This document shows, in pieces, positions 1 to 8,018 of a DNA stretch of 57,289 nucleotides (the stretch's first letter is position 1; each line of letters starts with the position of its first letter). The notes below the pieces were generated by a model that was given only the letters and a program-made list of their open reading frames with translations, had not been told where the DNA came from and did not search any database. Made by a program: the position numbers and the translations under genes. This stretch comes from Alphaproteobacteria bacterium (GTDB taxonomy: Bacteria; Pseudomonadota; Alphaproteobacteria; Rhodobacterales; Rhodobacteraceae): positions 1 to 57,289 of the forward strand of contig JAUHVR010000024.1 in NCBI GenBank assembly GCA_030424865.1. The letters run 5' to 3'.

Positions 1-60
1 GGGGAAGAAAGGGGAAAGCTTGGCCATCTGCTCGTCAGTCAGCCAGAAAAGGTCGCTCAT
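1..60 (-). CDS. IS5-family transposase, N-terminal fragment cut by the window edge
   Basis: Reading leftward from an ATG at 58-60, the only frame gives 20 residues beginning MSDLFWLTDEQMAKL and ending SPFFP, running off the window. This matches the usual beginning of IS5-group DDE transposases of Rhodobacteraceae (family knowledge). The catalytic DDE residues are outside the window, so it cannot be judged whether the element is intact. It is transcribed away from the moxR operon. The short length keeps the assignment moderate, but the WLTDEQ...PFFP pattern is distinctive. Confidence 0.7.
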   Translation of the reverse strand, partial: MSDLFWLTDEQMAKLSPFFP

Positions 61-123
61 GTCACCGCTCCGTTTTCCGGGCCGTGAATCACGTAGCGCT
101 CCGGAAATCAATGCATCCTGACC
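1..123. mobile_element. Probable end of an IS5-like insertion sequence
   Basis: The stretch between the transposase start (60) and about 123 is the likely terminal non-coding part of the element. A CTAA tetranucleotide at 124-127 could be the target-site duplication that IS5-group elements often create. The outer terminal repeat cannot be confirmed because the other end lies outside the window, so the right boundary is an estimate. The moxR-like start codon is only about 20 bp beyond it. Confidence 0.45.
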
Positions 124-147
124 CTAATGATTTGAGGGAGCGTTGTC

Positions 148-1155
148 ATGGCCGAGGCAGAAGATCTGGTTGCCGAGATCGAGGCACTGGAAACCAAGCT
201 GGCTCAGGCCAAATCCGCCATCACCCGCCGGTTCATCGGGCAGGAACGCGTGGTGGATCTGACCCTGTCCGCGCTGTTGTGCGGTGGTCACGGTCTGTTG
301 ATCGGTCTGCCGGGGCTGGGAAAGACCCGCCTGGTCGAGACACTGAGCACCGTCATGGGCCTGAACGGCAACCGCATCCAGTTCACGCCGGACCTGATGC
401 CGGCCGATATTCTGGGCTCGGAAGTGCTTGAAACCGGCGCAGACGGCAGCCGGGCGTTCAAGTTCATTCATGGCCCGATCTTCTGCCAGCTTCTGATGGC
501 CGATGAAATCAACCGCGCCAGCCCGCGGACGCAATCGGCGCTGCTGCAGGCGATGCAGGAACGCGAAGTCACCGTCGCGGGCGAAACCCGCAAACTGGAC
601 GCGCCGTTCCACGTTCTGGCCACGCAAAACCCGATCGAACAAGAAGGCACCTATCCGCTGCCCGAAGCGCAACTGGACCGCTTCCTTGTGCAGATCGACG
701 TGCACTATCCGGACCGCAACACCGAACGCGACATCCTGCTGGCCACCACCGGTGTGGAAGAGGCCGAGGCGCATGAGGTCTTTACCGCCGCCGAACTGAT
801 GGCCGCGCAGACGCTTCTGCGCCGGATGCCGGTGGGCGAAGCCGTGGTCGAGATGATCCTGGATCTGGTCCGCGCCTTCCGTCCCGACGATCCCAGCGCC
901 AGCGACCGTGTCCGCGACACCGTCGCCTGGGGCCCCGGCCCACGTGCCGCGCAGGCGCTGATGCTGACGGTTCGCGCGCGGGCCCTGCTGCAGGGCCGTT
1001 TGGCGCCTTCGCCCGAAGATGTTCTCGACATGGCGCAACCGGTGCTCAGCCACCGGATGGCGCTCAGCTTCTCGGCCCGGGCGCGGGGTGAAGACCTTGG
1101 CGCGCTGATCCAAAGCGTGACCGAGACCATGGGCCGGACCGAGGCCGCCGCGTGA
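148..1155 (+). CDS. MoxR-family AAA+ ATPase
   Basis: A 335-residue MoxR-type AAA+ ATPase, a chaperone-like family that typically works on von Willebrand A-domain partners encoded next to it. Walker A is GLPGLGKT at residues 53-60, Walker B LLMADE at 115-120, and the sensor-1 stretch ATQNP follows at about 158-162, with the family LPEAQLDRF motif at 171-179. Length is normal. The start is ATG with GAGGGAG at 134-140 seven bases upstream. The stop overlaps the GTG of the DUF58 gene by four bases, so the two are translationally coupled. It is the first gene of a four-gene operon. The IS-like end just upstream means the native promoter may have been displaced. Confidence 0.93.
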   Translation: MAEAEDLVAEIEALETKLAQAKSAITRRFIGQERVVDLTLSALLCGGHGLLIGLPGLGKTRLVETLSTVMGLNGNRIQFTPDLMPADILGSEVLETGADGSRAFKFIHGPIFCQLLMADEINRASPRTQSALLQAMQEREVTVAGETRKLDAPFHVLATQNPIEQEGTYPLPEAQLDRFLVQIDVHYPDRNTERDILLATTGVEEAEAHEVFTAAELMAAQTLLRRMPVGEAVVEMILDLVRAFRPDDPSASDRVRDTVAWGPGPRAAQALMLTVRARALLQGRLAPSPEDVLDMAQPVLSHRMALSFSARARGEDLGALIQSVTETMGRTEAAA

Positions 1156-2027
1156 CAACCCCCGTCGCCCTGCGCCATCAGGCCGAACAAGAGGCCAGCC
1201 GCCTGCCGCCCCTGCTGGCGCGAGCCGAGCATCTGGCCGGCACCGTTCTGCTGGGCGACCATGGGCGGCGGCGCTCGGGTCTTGGCGATGACTTTTGGCA
1301 ATACCGCCCGCTGCGTCCCGGCGACAGTCTGCGCCAGATCGACTGGCGGCGTTCGGCCAAGGGGGATGACCAGTTCATCCGCGAACGCGAATGGCAGATT
1401 GCGCAAAGCGTGCTGGTCTGGGTCGACCGCGCGGCCTCGATGCGGTTTGCGTCCTCGAAGAAGCTTCCGACCAAGGCGGATCGTGCCCGTCTGCTGACGC
1501 TGGCAACCTCGATCTTGCTGATCCGCGGCGGCGAACGTGTGGGTTTGACCGGCTGGACCCTGCCGCCCCGTCGCGGCGATGTGCAGATCCTGCGGCTGGC
1601 CGAGGCTTTCAGCGCGGACGACCCCACAGACTATGCCGAACCCGAGGCGCGGGGCATGCTGCCTCACGCGCGGGCGCTGTTTGTCTCGGACTTCCTCGGT
1701 GACATCGGCCCGGTCGAGGCCGCGCTGACCAAGGCCGCCGATCGCGGCGTGCGCGGGGTGTTGTTGCAGGTGCTCGACCCCTCGGAAGAAGAGTTTCCGT
1801 TCCAGGGCCGCACGATCTTTGAAAGTGTCGGCGGGTCGCTGGCGCATGAAACGTTGAAAGCCGGAGAGCTGCGCGAGCGCTATCTGGACAAGCTTGCGCG
1901 GCGCAAGGACCACCTGGATCAGCTGTGCCGCGCGACCGGATGGCAGTTTTCGACCCACCACACCGGCAACAGCGCGCAGTCTGCGCTGTTGTGGATCTAC
2001 CGCGCGATGGAAGGAAGCACGCGATGA
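1152..2027 (+). CDS. DUF58 domain protein (BatB/MoxR-associated)
   Basis: A 291-residue DUF58 protein. The diagnostic stretch RPGDSLRQIDWRRSAK lies near residues 55-70, followed by a degenerate VWA-like fold with VWVDRAASM. DUF58 proteins are regularly encoded beside MoxR ATPases and are thought to be ATPase clients or adaptors; the precise role is not established. The start is GTG at 1152, overlapping the moxR stop (GTGA). Its own TGA overlaps the ATG of the next gene (ATGA at 2024). No signal peptide is seen, so it is probably cytoplasmic or peripheral to the membrane. Confidence 0.88.
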   Translation: MTTPVALRHQAEQEASRLPPLLARAEHLAGTVLLGDHGRRRSGLGDDFWQYRPLRPGDSLRQIDWRRSAKGDDQFIREREWQIAQSVLVWVDRAASMRFASSKKLPTKADRARLLTLATSILLIRGGERVGLTGWTLPPRRGDVQILRLAEAFSADDPTDYAEPEARGMLPHARALFVSDFLGDIGPVEAALTKAADRGVRGVLLQVLDPSEEEFPFQGRTIFESVGGSLAHETLKAGELRERYLDKLARRKDHLDQLCRATGWQFSTHHTGNSAQSALLWIYRAMEGSTR

Positions 2028-4771
2028 CGCTGTTTGGTGTGCTTGGCTTCACCTCGCCCTGGCTGCTTTTGGGGCTGATCGCCCTGCCGATCCTCTGGAT
2101 CCTGCTGCGCGCCGTGCCGCCCGCGCCGGTGCGGCGGCTGTTTCCCGGCGTGATCCTGCTGCTGGGTCTGAAGGACGAGGAACAGATCACTGACCGCACG
2201 CCCTGGTGGCTGCTGCTGCTGCGCATGCTGGCCGTCGCTGCGGTGATCATCGGCTTGTCCGGCCCGGTCCTGAATCCGCAGGCCGAGGATGACACTCCGG
2301 GCACCGGCCCGCTGCTGGTCGTCTTTGACGCCAGCTGGGCCAGCGCGCCCACATGGCGCGCGCGGATCGAGGCGCTGGATGCACAACTGGCCGAGGCCGG
2401 GCGTCAAGGCCGCACCGCCGCGCTTTTGTCCCTGACGGATCCCGAGCCGCCCGTGTTTGTAGCTGCCGACGCTTTGCGCGGAAGTCTGGCCGGGATGCAA
2501 CCGCAGCCCTGGCAGGCGGGTGACGTGGACCTGGGCACTCTTCCCGAGGGATCGTTCGACACCTTCTGGCTGTCCGACGGTCTGGCCCGCGACAGCCGCG
2601 AGGCACTGCTGACCGCGCTTGAGGCCCGAGGCCGCGTGACGGTCTTTGAAAGCCCTCGTTCGGTCTTTGGCCTGCGCCCTGCGACGGTTGAGGACAACCA
2701 GATCGCCCTGTCGCTGGCCCGCCTGCGCCCCGGCCCGGACACCGAGGTCACCGTCGCCGGGCATGGCCGCGACCCGGCGGGCAATGCCGTGGTTCTGGTC
2801 CGTGTTCCCGTTACCTTCGAAGACGGCGCGTTAGAGGCAACAACCGAGCTGTCGTTGCCCAGCGAGCTGCGCGCCCGCCTGACACGGTTCGAGATCGAGG
2901 GCCAACGCTCGGCCGGGGCCGTGACCCTGCCCGATGACAGCCTGCGCCGCCGCGAAGTCGCCTTGCTGGCGGGTCGGTCGGACCGCGAAGGGCTGGAACT
3001 GCTTTCACCGCTGCACTATCTGACCCGCGCTCTGACGCCTTCGGCCGATCTGCTGGACGGCGCGCTAGAGGATATCCTGCCCGCGAACCCAGATGTGATC
3101 GTGCTGGCCGATGTCGCGACGCTGAGCGGGTCGGAAACCGAGGCGATGCTGGAATGGTTGGATGCCGGGGGGCTGCTCTTGCGCTTTGCCGGGCCGCGAC
3201 TGGCCGCAAGCGATATCAGCCGTGACGACGAAGACCCGCTGATGCCGGTCCGCCTGCGCGCCGGGGGCCGCACCGTGGGCGGCGCCATGAGCTGGGGAGA
3301 GCCCAAGGGCCTTGCGCCCTTCACCGCCGACAGCCCGTTTTTTGGCCTGCCCGTGCCGGGCGATGTGACCGTGACCTCGCAAGTGGTCGCGCAGCCCGAC
3401 CCGACGCTGGCCGAGCGGGTGATAGCGCAGCTGAACGACGGCACGCCGCTGGTGACCCGCAAACGGGTCGGCGCTGGGCAGATTGTGCTGGTCCACGTGA
3501 CCGCCAATGCCGAATGGTCGACCCTGCCGCTGTCGGGTCTGTTTGTGCAGATGCTGGACCGGCTGGCCGTGTCCTCCGGCTCGGGCACACCCACGGCGGA
3601 AGAGTTGGAGGGCACGATCTGGCAGGCGCAAACCGTGCTGGATGGCTTTGGTGCCCTGCGCGACGCGGGCACCTTGCCGGGGATTCCGGGGGACACGCTG
3701 GTGACGGACCCGCTTGGCCCAGATCTGCCACCGGGATTGTATCAGGGCGAGGACCGCACTTTGGCGCGCAACGTGGTGCTGGCGGACACTGAACTGGCCC
3801 CTGCCGTCTGGCCTTCTCGCGTTACGGTTCAGGGCCTGACCCTGCCCGAGGAAACGCCGCTGGCAGGCATGCTGCTGGGGCTTGCCATCTCGCTCTTGCT
3901 GATCGACGTCATCGCCTCGCTTGCCCTGTCCGGGCGGCTGCGCGGGGCGCGGGCCGTGACGACGGTTCTGGCGCTCTTGCTGGTTACTGCGCCGCAGGCC
4001 AAGGCGCAAAGTGACGAGGCGCTGGCGCAACTGGCCACCGCCGAGGTGACGCTGGCCTATGTGCTGACCGGCGACCCGACGCTGGACCGAACGTCCGAGG
4101 CGGGGCTGCGCGGCCTGTCCGAAACGCTGTTCTTCCGCACCTCGGTGGAACCGGCGGACCCGATCGGCGTGAACCTTGAAACCGACGAACTTGCGTTCTT
4201 CCCCTTCCTCTATTGGCCGATCTCGCCCAATCAGCCGCTGCCCTCGGACGAGGCCTATGCCAGGCTGAACACCTATCTGCGCTCGGGCGGGATGATCATG
4301 TTTGACACCCGCGATGCCAGCACCTCGGGCTTTGGGACATCCAGCCCCGAAGGCCGGCGGATGCAGCAACTGGCCCGCCCGCTGGACATCCCGGCGCTGG
4401 AACCGGTGCCCGAGGATCACGTGCTGACGCGCACCTTCTATCTGTTGCAGGACTTCCCCGGCCGTTTTGCGGGCCGCAATGTCTGGGTCGAGGCCGCGCC
4501 GCCCGATGCCGAGCTGATCGAGGGCATGCCCTTTCGCAACCTCAACGACAACGTGACCCCGGTGATCATCGGCGGCAACGACTGGGCCGCCGCCTGGGCG
4601 ATGGACAACCGCGGCAACCCGCTGTTCCCGGTCGGGCGCGGCTTTGCCGGGGAACGCCAGCGCGAGCTGGCCTATCGCTTTGGGGTGAACCTGATCATGC
4701 ATGTGCTGACCGGGAACTATAAATCCGATCAGGTGCACGTGCCTGCGCTTTTGGACAGGTTGGGCCAATGA
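2024..4771 (+). CDS. BatA-like / DUF4159 membrane protein
   Basis: A 915-residue protein using ATG 2024 (an upstream in-frame extension to 1925 is rejected because it runs inside the DUF58 gene). Residues 1-80 form a BatA-type N-terminus with two hydrophobic segments around an RRLFPG turn. A degenerate VWA-like region follows, in which the metal-site DxSxS is not intact (FDASWAS). A hydrophobic pair lies at about 635-690 and ends in AQAKAQ-like residues. A DUF4159 domain occupies the last 220 or so residues, including LAFFPFLYWPI and MIMFDTRDAS. The domain order suggests an inner-membrane protein with a large exposed C-terminus. It overlaps both neighbours by four bases. The cellular role is unknown; aerotolerance-type Bat systems are the nearest named relatives. 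Confidence 0.85.
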   Translation: MTLFGVLGFTSPWLLLGLIALPILWILLRAVPPAPVRRLFPGVILLLGLKDEEQITDRTPWWLLLLRMLAVAAVIIGLSGPVLNPQAEDDTPGTGPLLVVFDASWASAPTWRARIEALDAQLAEAGRQGRTAALLSLTDPEPPVFVAADALRGSLAGMQPQPWQAGDVDLGTLPEGSFDTFWLSDGLARDSREALLTALEARGRVTVFESPRSVFGLRPATVEDNQIALSLARLRPGPDTEVTVAGHGRDPAGNAVVLVRVPVTFEDGALEATTELSLPSELRARLTRFEIEGQRSAGAVTLPDDSLRRREVALLAGRSDREGLELLSPLHYLTRALTPSADLLDGALEDILPANPDVIVLADVATLSGSETEAMLEWLDAGGLLLRFAGPRLAASDISRDDEDPLMPVRLRAGGRTVGGAMSWGEPKGLAPFTADSPFFGLPVPGDVTVTSQVVAQPDPTLAERVIAQLNDGTPLVTRKRVGAGQIVLVHVTANAEWSTLPLSGLFVQMLDRLAVSSGSGTPTAEELEGTIWQAQTVLDGFGALRDAGTLPGIPGDTLVTDPLGPDLPPGLYQGEDRTLARNVVLADTELAPAVWPSRVTVQGLTLPEETPLAGMLLGLAISLLLIDVIASLALSGRLRGARAVTTVLALLLVTAPQAKAQSDEALAQLATAEVTLAYVLTGDPTLDRTSEAGLRGLSETLFFRTSVEPADPIGVNLETDELAFFPFLYWPISPNQPLPSDEAYARLNTYLRSGGMIMFDTRDASTSGFGTSSPEGRRMQQLARPLDIPALEPVPEDHVLTRTFYLLQDFPGRFAGRNVWVEAAPPDAELIEGMPFRNLNDNVTPVIIGGNDWAAAWAMDNRGNPLFPVGRGFAGERQRELAYRFGVNLIMHVLTGNYKSDQVHVPALLDRLGQ

Positions 4772-6804
4772 GTACGGTTGTTTTCGATCCGCTGTTGCCC
4801 TGGGTGGTGATCTGGGTTCTGGCCGGTGTCGCCGCGCTGGGCGTGGCTCTTGCGGTGTGGCGGGGCCTGAGTGGCTGGGCGCTGCGGGCCTTGGCCGGGC
4901 TGGTGCTGGTCGGCGCACTGGCGCAGCCGTCCTATCAGATCGAGGACCGCGCCCCGCTGCCCGACATCGTGCTGATGCTGGTCGACCAAAGCGCCAGCCA
5001 GACCCTGGCCGAGCGCGCGGGCGTGACGCTTGAGGCGGCGGATACGCTTGAGGCACGCCTGTCGGCGCGTCCCAACACCGAAGTGCGGCGCATTCCCGTC
5101 GGCGACGGCGAGGATGATGCGGGCACCCAACTGATGACGGCGCTGAACACCGCTCTGGCCGAAGAGCCGCGCGGGCGTATAGCGGGTGTCCTGCTGCTGA
5201 GCGACGGTCGCCTGCACGATCTGGAGCGCGCGCCGAACCTGCCCGCGCCGATGCATCTGTTGATGACGGGGCTGGAAACCGACTGGGACCGCCGCTTGAC
5301 CGTTCGCAACGCGCCGGCCTTTGCGATCCTGGGCGAAGAAATCACGCTGACCCTGCGCATCGATGACGACGGGGCCGCGCCGGGCGACCAGACCACGCCG
5401 CTGGACATCAGCGTCGACGGCGAAGAACCGATCCGCTTCGAGGTGAACATCGGCGAGGATCTGGAACTGCCCCTGACCTTGCCGCACGGCGGGCGCAACA
5501 TCATCCAGTTCTCGGTGCCCGAGGCGGACGGAGAGCTGACCGACCGCAACAACACCGCCTTGGTGCAGATCAACGGCGTGAGGGATCGGCTGCGGGTGCT
5601 TCTGGTTTCGGGCGAACCACACGCGGGCAGCCGCACCTGGCGGAACCTGCTGAAATCCGACAGCTCGGTGGACCTGGTGCATTTCACCATCCTGCGTCCG
5701 CCGGAAAAGCAGGACGGCGTACCGGTCACGGAACTGTCGCTGATCGCTTTTCCGACACGCGAGCTGTTTCTGGACAAGATCGACGATTTCGACCTGATCA
5801 TCTTTGACCGCTACAAGCGGCGCGGCATTTTGCCTGCGATCTATCTGGAAAACGTGGCGAGCTATGTGGAAAACGGCGGGGCTGTGCTGGTCGCTGCGGG
5901 GCCGGACTTTGCCAGCGCCGACAGCATCTATCGCTCTCCCCTGTCCGTTGTCCTGCCGGCCGATCCCACGGCACGCGTGGTGGACGCGCCCTTTGCCCCG
6001 GTGGTGACCGACCTGGGCGCGCGGCACCCGGTGACCTCGGGTCTGCCGGACGAGGGGAATTGGGGGCGCTGGTTGCGCCAGATCGATCTGACCCCGCGCG
6101 ACGGCAATGTCGTGATGTCTGGTGTCGATGACCGGCCGCTGCTGATCCTGAACCGTGTCGGGCAGGGGCGCGTGGCGCTTTTGGCTTCGGACCACGCCTG
6201 GCTTTGGTCGCGCGGCTACGAAGGCGGTGGGCCGCAGATGGAACTGCTGCGGCGTCTGGCACACTGGATGATGAAGGAACCTGAGCTTGAGGAAGAGGCG
6301 CTGTGGGCCGAACCCACTGGCCAGACCATGCGTATCATCCGCCGCAGCCTGTCAGAACGGGTCGGGTCGGTCACCGTGACCAACCCCGATGGCAGCACGG
6401 CCGAGGTCACGCTGGAAGAGGTCTCTCCCGGGCAGTTCGAGGCGCTTTATGACGGGCCGGATATCGGGCTTTATCGCCTGAACGAAGGTGAGATGGCGGC
6501 CGTTATCGGCCTTGGACCCGCCGCCCCGCGCGAGTTTGAACAGACGATAGCGACCGGGGACCTGCTGCAACCCGCACTGGCGGCCATGCGTGGCGGCGTG
6601 CACCGGTTGGAAACCGGTCTGCCCAGCATCCGCTCGGTCCGTGCAGGCCGTCCGGCCGCGGGTCGCGGCTGGGTTGGGCTGACGCCGCGCAATGCCTTTG
6701 AAACGCTGGATGTGCGCAAGACGCCGCTGTTGCCCGCTTGGCTGGTGCTGATCCTGTCGTCGCTGCTGATCGTCGGCGCCTGGCTGCGCGAGGGGCGGAA
6801 CTGA
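4768..6804 (+). CDS. Membrane-anchored VWA / glutamine-amidotransferase-like protein
   Basis: A 678-residue protein and last gene of the moxR operon, starting at the ATGA overlap with the DUF4159 gene. Two hydrophobic segments lie at about 11-30 and 38-52. The VWA-type metal-site motif DQSAS follows at 73-77, so this member, unlike its upstream neighbour, keeps DxSxS. A central region beginning LRVLLVSGEPHAGSRTW (about 275) resembles the class I glutamine amidotransferase-like fold seen in related Bat-operon proteins. A C-terminal membrane segment (LLPAWLVLILSSLLIVGAWL) ends in a short basic tail. The likely topology is a periplasmic domain held by membrane segments at both ends. Function is inferred only from context with the MoxR ATPase. 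Confidence 0.8.
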   Translation: MSTVVFDPLLPWVVIWVLAGVAALGVALAVWRGLSGWALRALAGLVLVGALAQPSYQIEDRAPLPDIVLMLVDQSASQTLAERAGVTLEAADTLEARLSARPNTEVRRIPVGDGEDDAGTQLMTALNTALAEEPRGRIAGVLLLSDGRLHDLERAPNLPAPMHLLMTGLETDWDRRLTVRNAPAFAILGEEITLTLRIDDDGAAPGDQTTPLDISVDGEEPIRFEVNIGEDLELPLTLPHGGRNIIQFSVPEADGELTDRNNTALVQINGVRDRLRVLLVSGEPHAGSRTWRNLLKSDSSVDLVHFTILRPPEKQDGVPVTELSLIAFPTRELFLDKIDDFDLIIFDRYKRRGILPAIYLENVASYVENGGAVLVAAGPDFASADSIYRSPLSVVLPADPTARVVDAPFAPVVTDLGARHPVTSGLPDEGNWGRWLRQIDLTPRDGNVVMSGVDDRPLLILNRVGQGRVALLASDHAWLWSRGYEGGGPQMELLRRLAHWMMKEPELEEEALWAEPTGQTMRIIRRSLSERVGSVTVTNPDGSTAEVTLEEVSPGQFEALYDGPDIGLYRLNEGEMAAVIGLGPAAPREFEQTIATGDLLQPALAAMRGGVHRLETGLPSIRSVRAGRPAAGRGWVGLTPRNAFETLDVRKTPLLPAWLVLILSSLLIVGAWLREGRN

Positions 6805-6808
6805 GCCG

Positions 6809-7183
6809 TCAGTTTGACGCCAGATCCAGATCGACCGGATAGGTGTGATCGGACCACCCATCATGAGAACACCGTGCGCGGACATAGATCCGCCGCGTGC
6901 CGTCCGGGAAAACCACCGAGCTGAGCGACCTGGTAAAGGGTTGTTCGTCGACGTGCGGGTGCATCAGTTCACGCGTGCCGATGATCGTGCCGTCCTCGGT
7001 CTCGATCTGCCAGCCATCGGCATAGTGATCCCATCCGGTGTCGGCATGTTCCAGTGTGACACTGACCCGCCAGTACATGCCCAACTTGCTGACTTTGACC
7101 TCCAGCACCTCGGGTTCGTCTGCAGACACAAGGTTGGCCGGGGCGGAAAACATCAGGGCTAGGATCAGGGCAGGGACTCGCAT
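6809..7183 (-). CDS. Small secreted protein of unknown function
   Basis: A 124-residue protein from ATG 7183; a TTG nine bases further upstream is possible but adds nothing to the signal peptide. Residues 1-21 (MRVPALILALMFSAPANLVSA) look like a Sec signal peptide. The mature part is short and acidic, with a predicted beta-rich pattern (YWRVSVTLEHADTGWDHYADGW, then IYVRARCSHDG). I do not recognise the family. It converges on the moxR operon with four bases between stop codons and is likely periplasmic. The TGW/ADGW and VRVR-type pattern is reminiscent of small beta-sandwich proteins, but that is only an impression. Confidence 0.65.
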   Translation of the reverse strand: MRVPALILALMFSAPANLVSADEPEVLEVKVSKLGMYWRVSVTLEHADTGWDHYADGWQIETEDGTIIGTRELMHPHVDEQPFTRSLSSVVFPDGTRRIYVRARCSHDGWSDHTYPVDLDLASN

Positions 7184-7219
7184 GTCTGGCAACTTAGCAG
7201 CGGTTGCCGCAGCCGTCAG

Positions 7220-7963
7220 TCACGTGTCGGTGTTCGCCACGTCATCGGTGTCTGAAAGCAACACTGCCCGGGATTGCGAGGCAAACTCGCGTCGGATCAC
7301 GACCAGCGTTGTGAAAAGAGCGGCGAACAGCAGGGCCTCGGCGTTGATCAACCAGGCAGCGCTGGCGATGCCGAAATAGATCGCCCGCAGCCCGCGCGTA
7401 TAGCTGCGCGCGGCGGTGATGTTGATCTCGGCCGCCTTGGCGGCGCGGGGATAGGCCAGGGGGTGGTCGATGTCGTTCGGCACGGCGGCCATCAGAACGG
7501 CGCAATAGCCGAACAGGCGATGTGACCAGACGAATTTCAGAAAGGCGTTCACCGCAAAGATCAACATGAAGATCAGCTTGATCTCCCAGACAATGGTCGG
7601 GGCGGATTCCAGTGTCAGATCCTCGGCCACTCCGCTCAGCAGATCGGCGTTGCCAATCAGCGCCACGGCCCCGCCGACGGCGATCATGCAGGCCGAAGCG
7701 TAGAAGGACGCGCCTTGCCGCAAATTGGATATGAGCTGTGCATCAAAGATGCGCGGATCGCGGGTGACAAATTCGCGCAACCAGGCCCGACGGTAGCGCG
7801 CCATCAGGATCGTCGTTGACGGATAGGTCTTGGGCGGATGTTCCGCGACCACGTCAAAGCCTTGCCACAGAACAAGAATTGTCAGCGCGGCGACAATATC
7901 AAGCAGGTCGAGAAGTTGGAAAAGGTCGTGGGTCGGCATGGAGGCACCATAGGCAAAAGCCAT
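7220..7963 (-). CDS. DUF599 integral membrane protein
   Basis: A 247-residue member of DUF599. Hydrophobic segments occur near residues 15-35, 95-115, 135-155 and 200-230. The characteristic YRRAWLREF stretch is at about 60-68, followed by DAQLISNLRQGASFYAS. The ATG at 7963 is used; an ATG eight codons later is an alternative. Function is unknown for the family. It is divergent from glcD, and the roughly 55 bp between the two start codons contains the paired CCAAT/ATTGG elements described separately, so both genes may share control. It is not clearly linked to the small secreted gene downstream. Confidence 0.85.
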   Translation of the reverse strand: MAFAYGASMPTHDLFQLLDLLDIVAALTILVLWQGFDVVAEHPPKTYPSTTILMARYRRAWLREFVTRDPRIFDAQLISNLRQGASFYASACMIAVGGAVALIGNADLLSGVAEDLTLESAPTIVWEIKLIFMLIFAVNAFLKFVWSHRLFGYCAVLMAAVPNDIDHPLAYPRAAKAAEINITAARSYTRGLRAIYFGIASAAWLINAEALLFAALFTTLVVIRREFASQSRAVLLSDTDDVANTDT

Positions 7964-7969
7964 GACTTG

Positions 7970-8004
7970 CCAATCGCAAAAATTGGTTATATTAATTTAC
8001 CAAT
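7970..8004. promoter_or_regulatory. Candidate operator over the glcD promoter
   Basis: Three half-sites lie in 35 bp: CCAAT at 7970-7974, ATTGG at 7982-7986 and CCAAT at 8000-8004. The second and third form an inverted repeat ATTGGT...ACCAAT around an AT-only centre, and the first and second form another. A plausible promoter, TTGCCA (7968-7973) with TATTAA (7990-7995) at 16 bp spacing, has its -10 inside the palindrome. TTGGT/ACCAA half-sites are typical of FadR-type GntR regulators, which often control glycolate and lactate oxidation, but the spacing here is longer than usual. Regulator identity is inference. Confidence 0.5.
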
Positions 8005-8018
8005 CAGGGAGGCCCATC

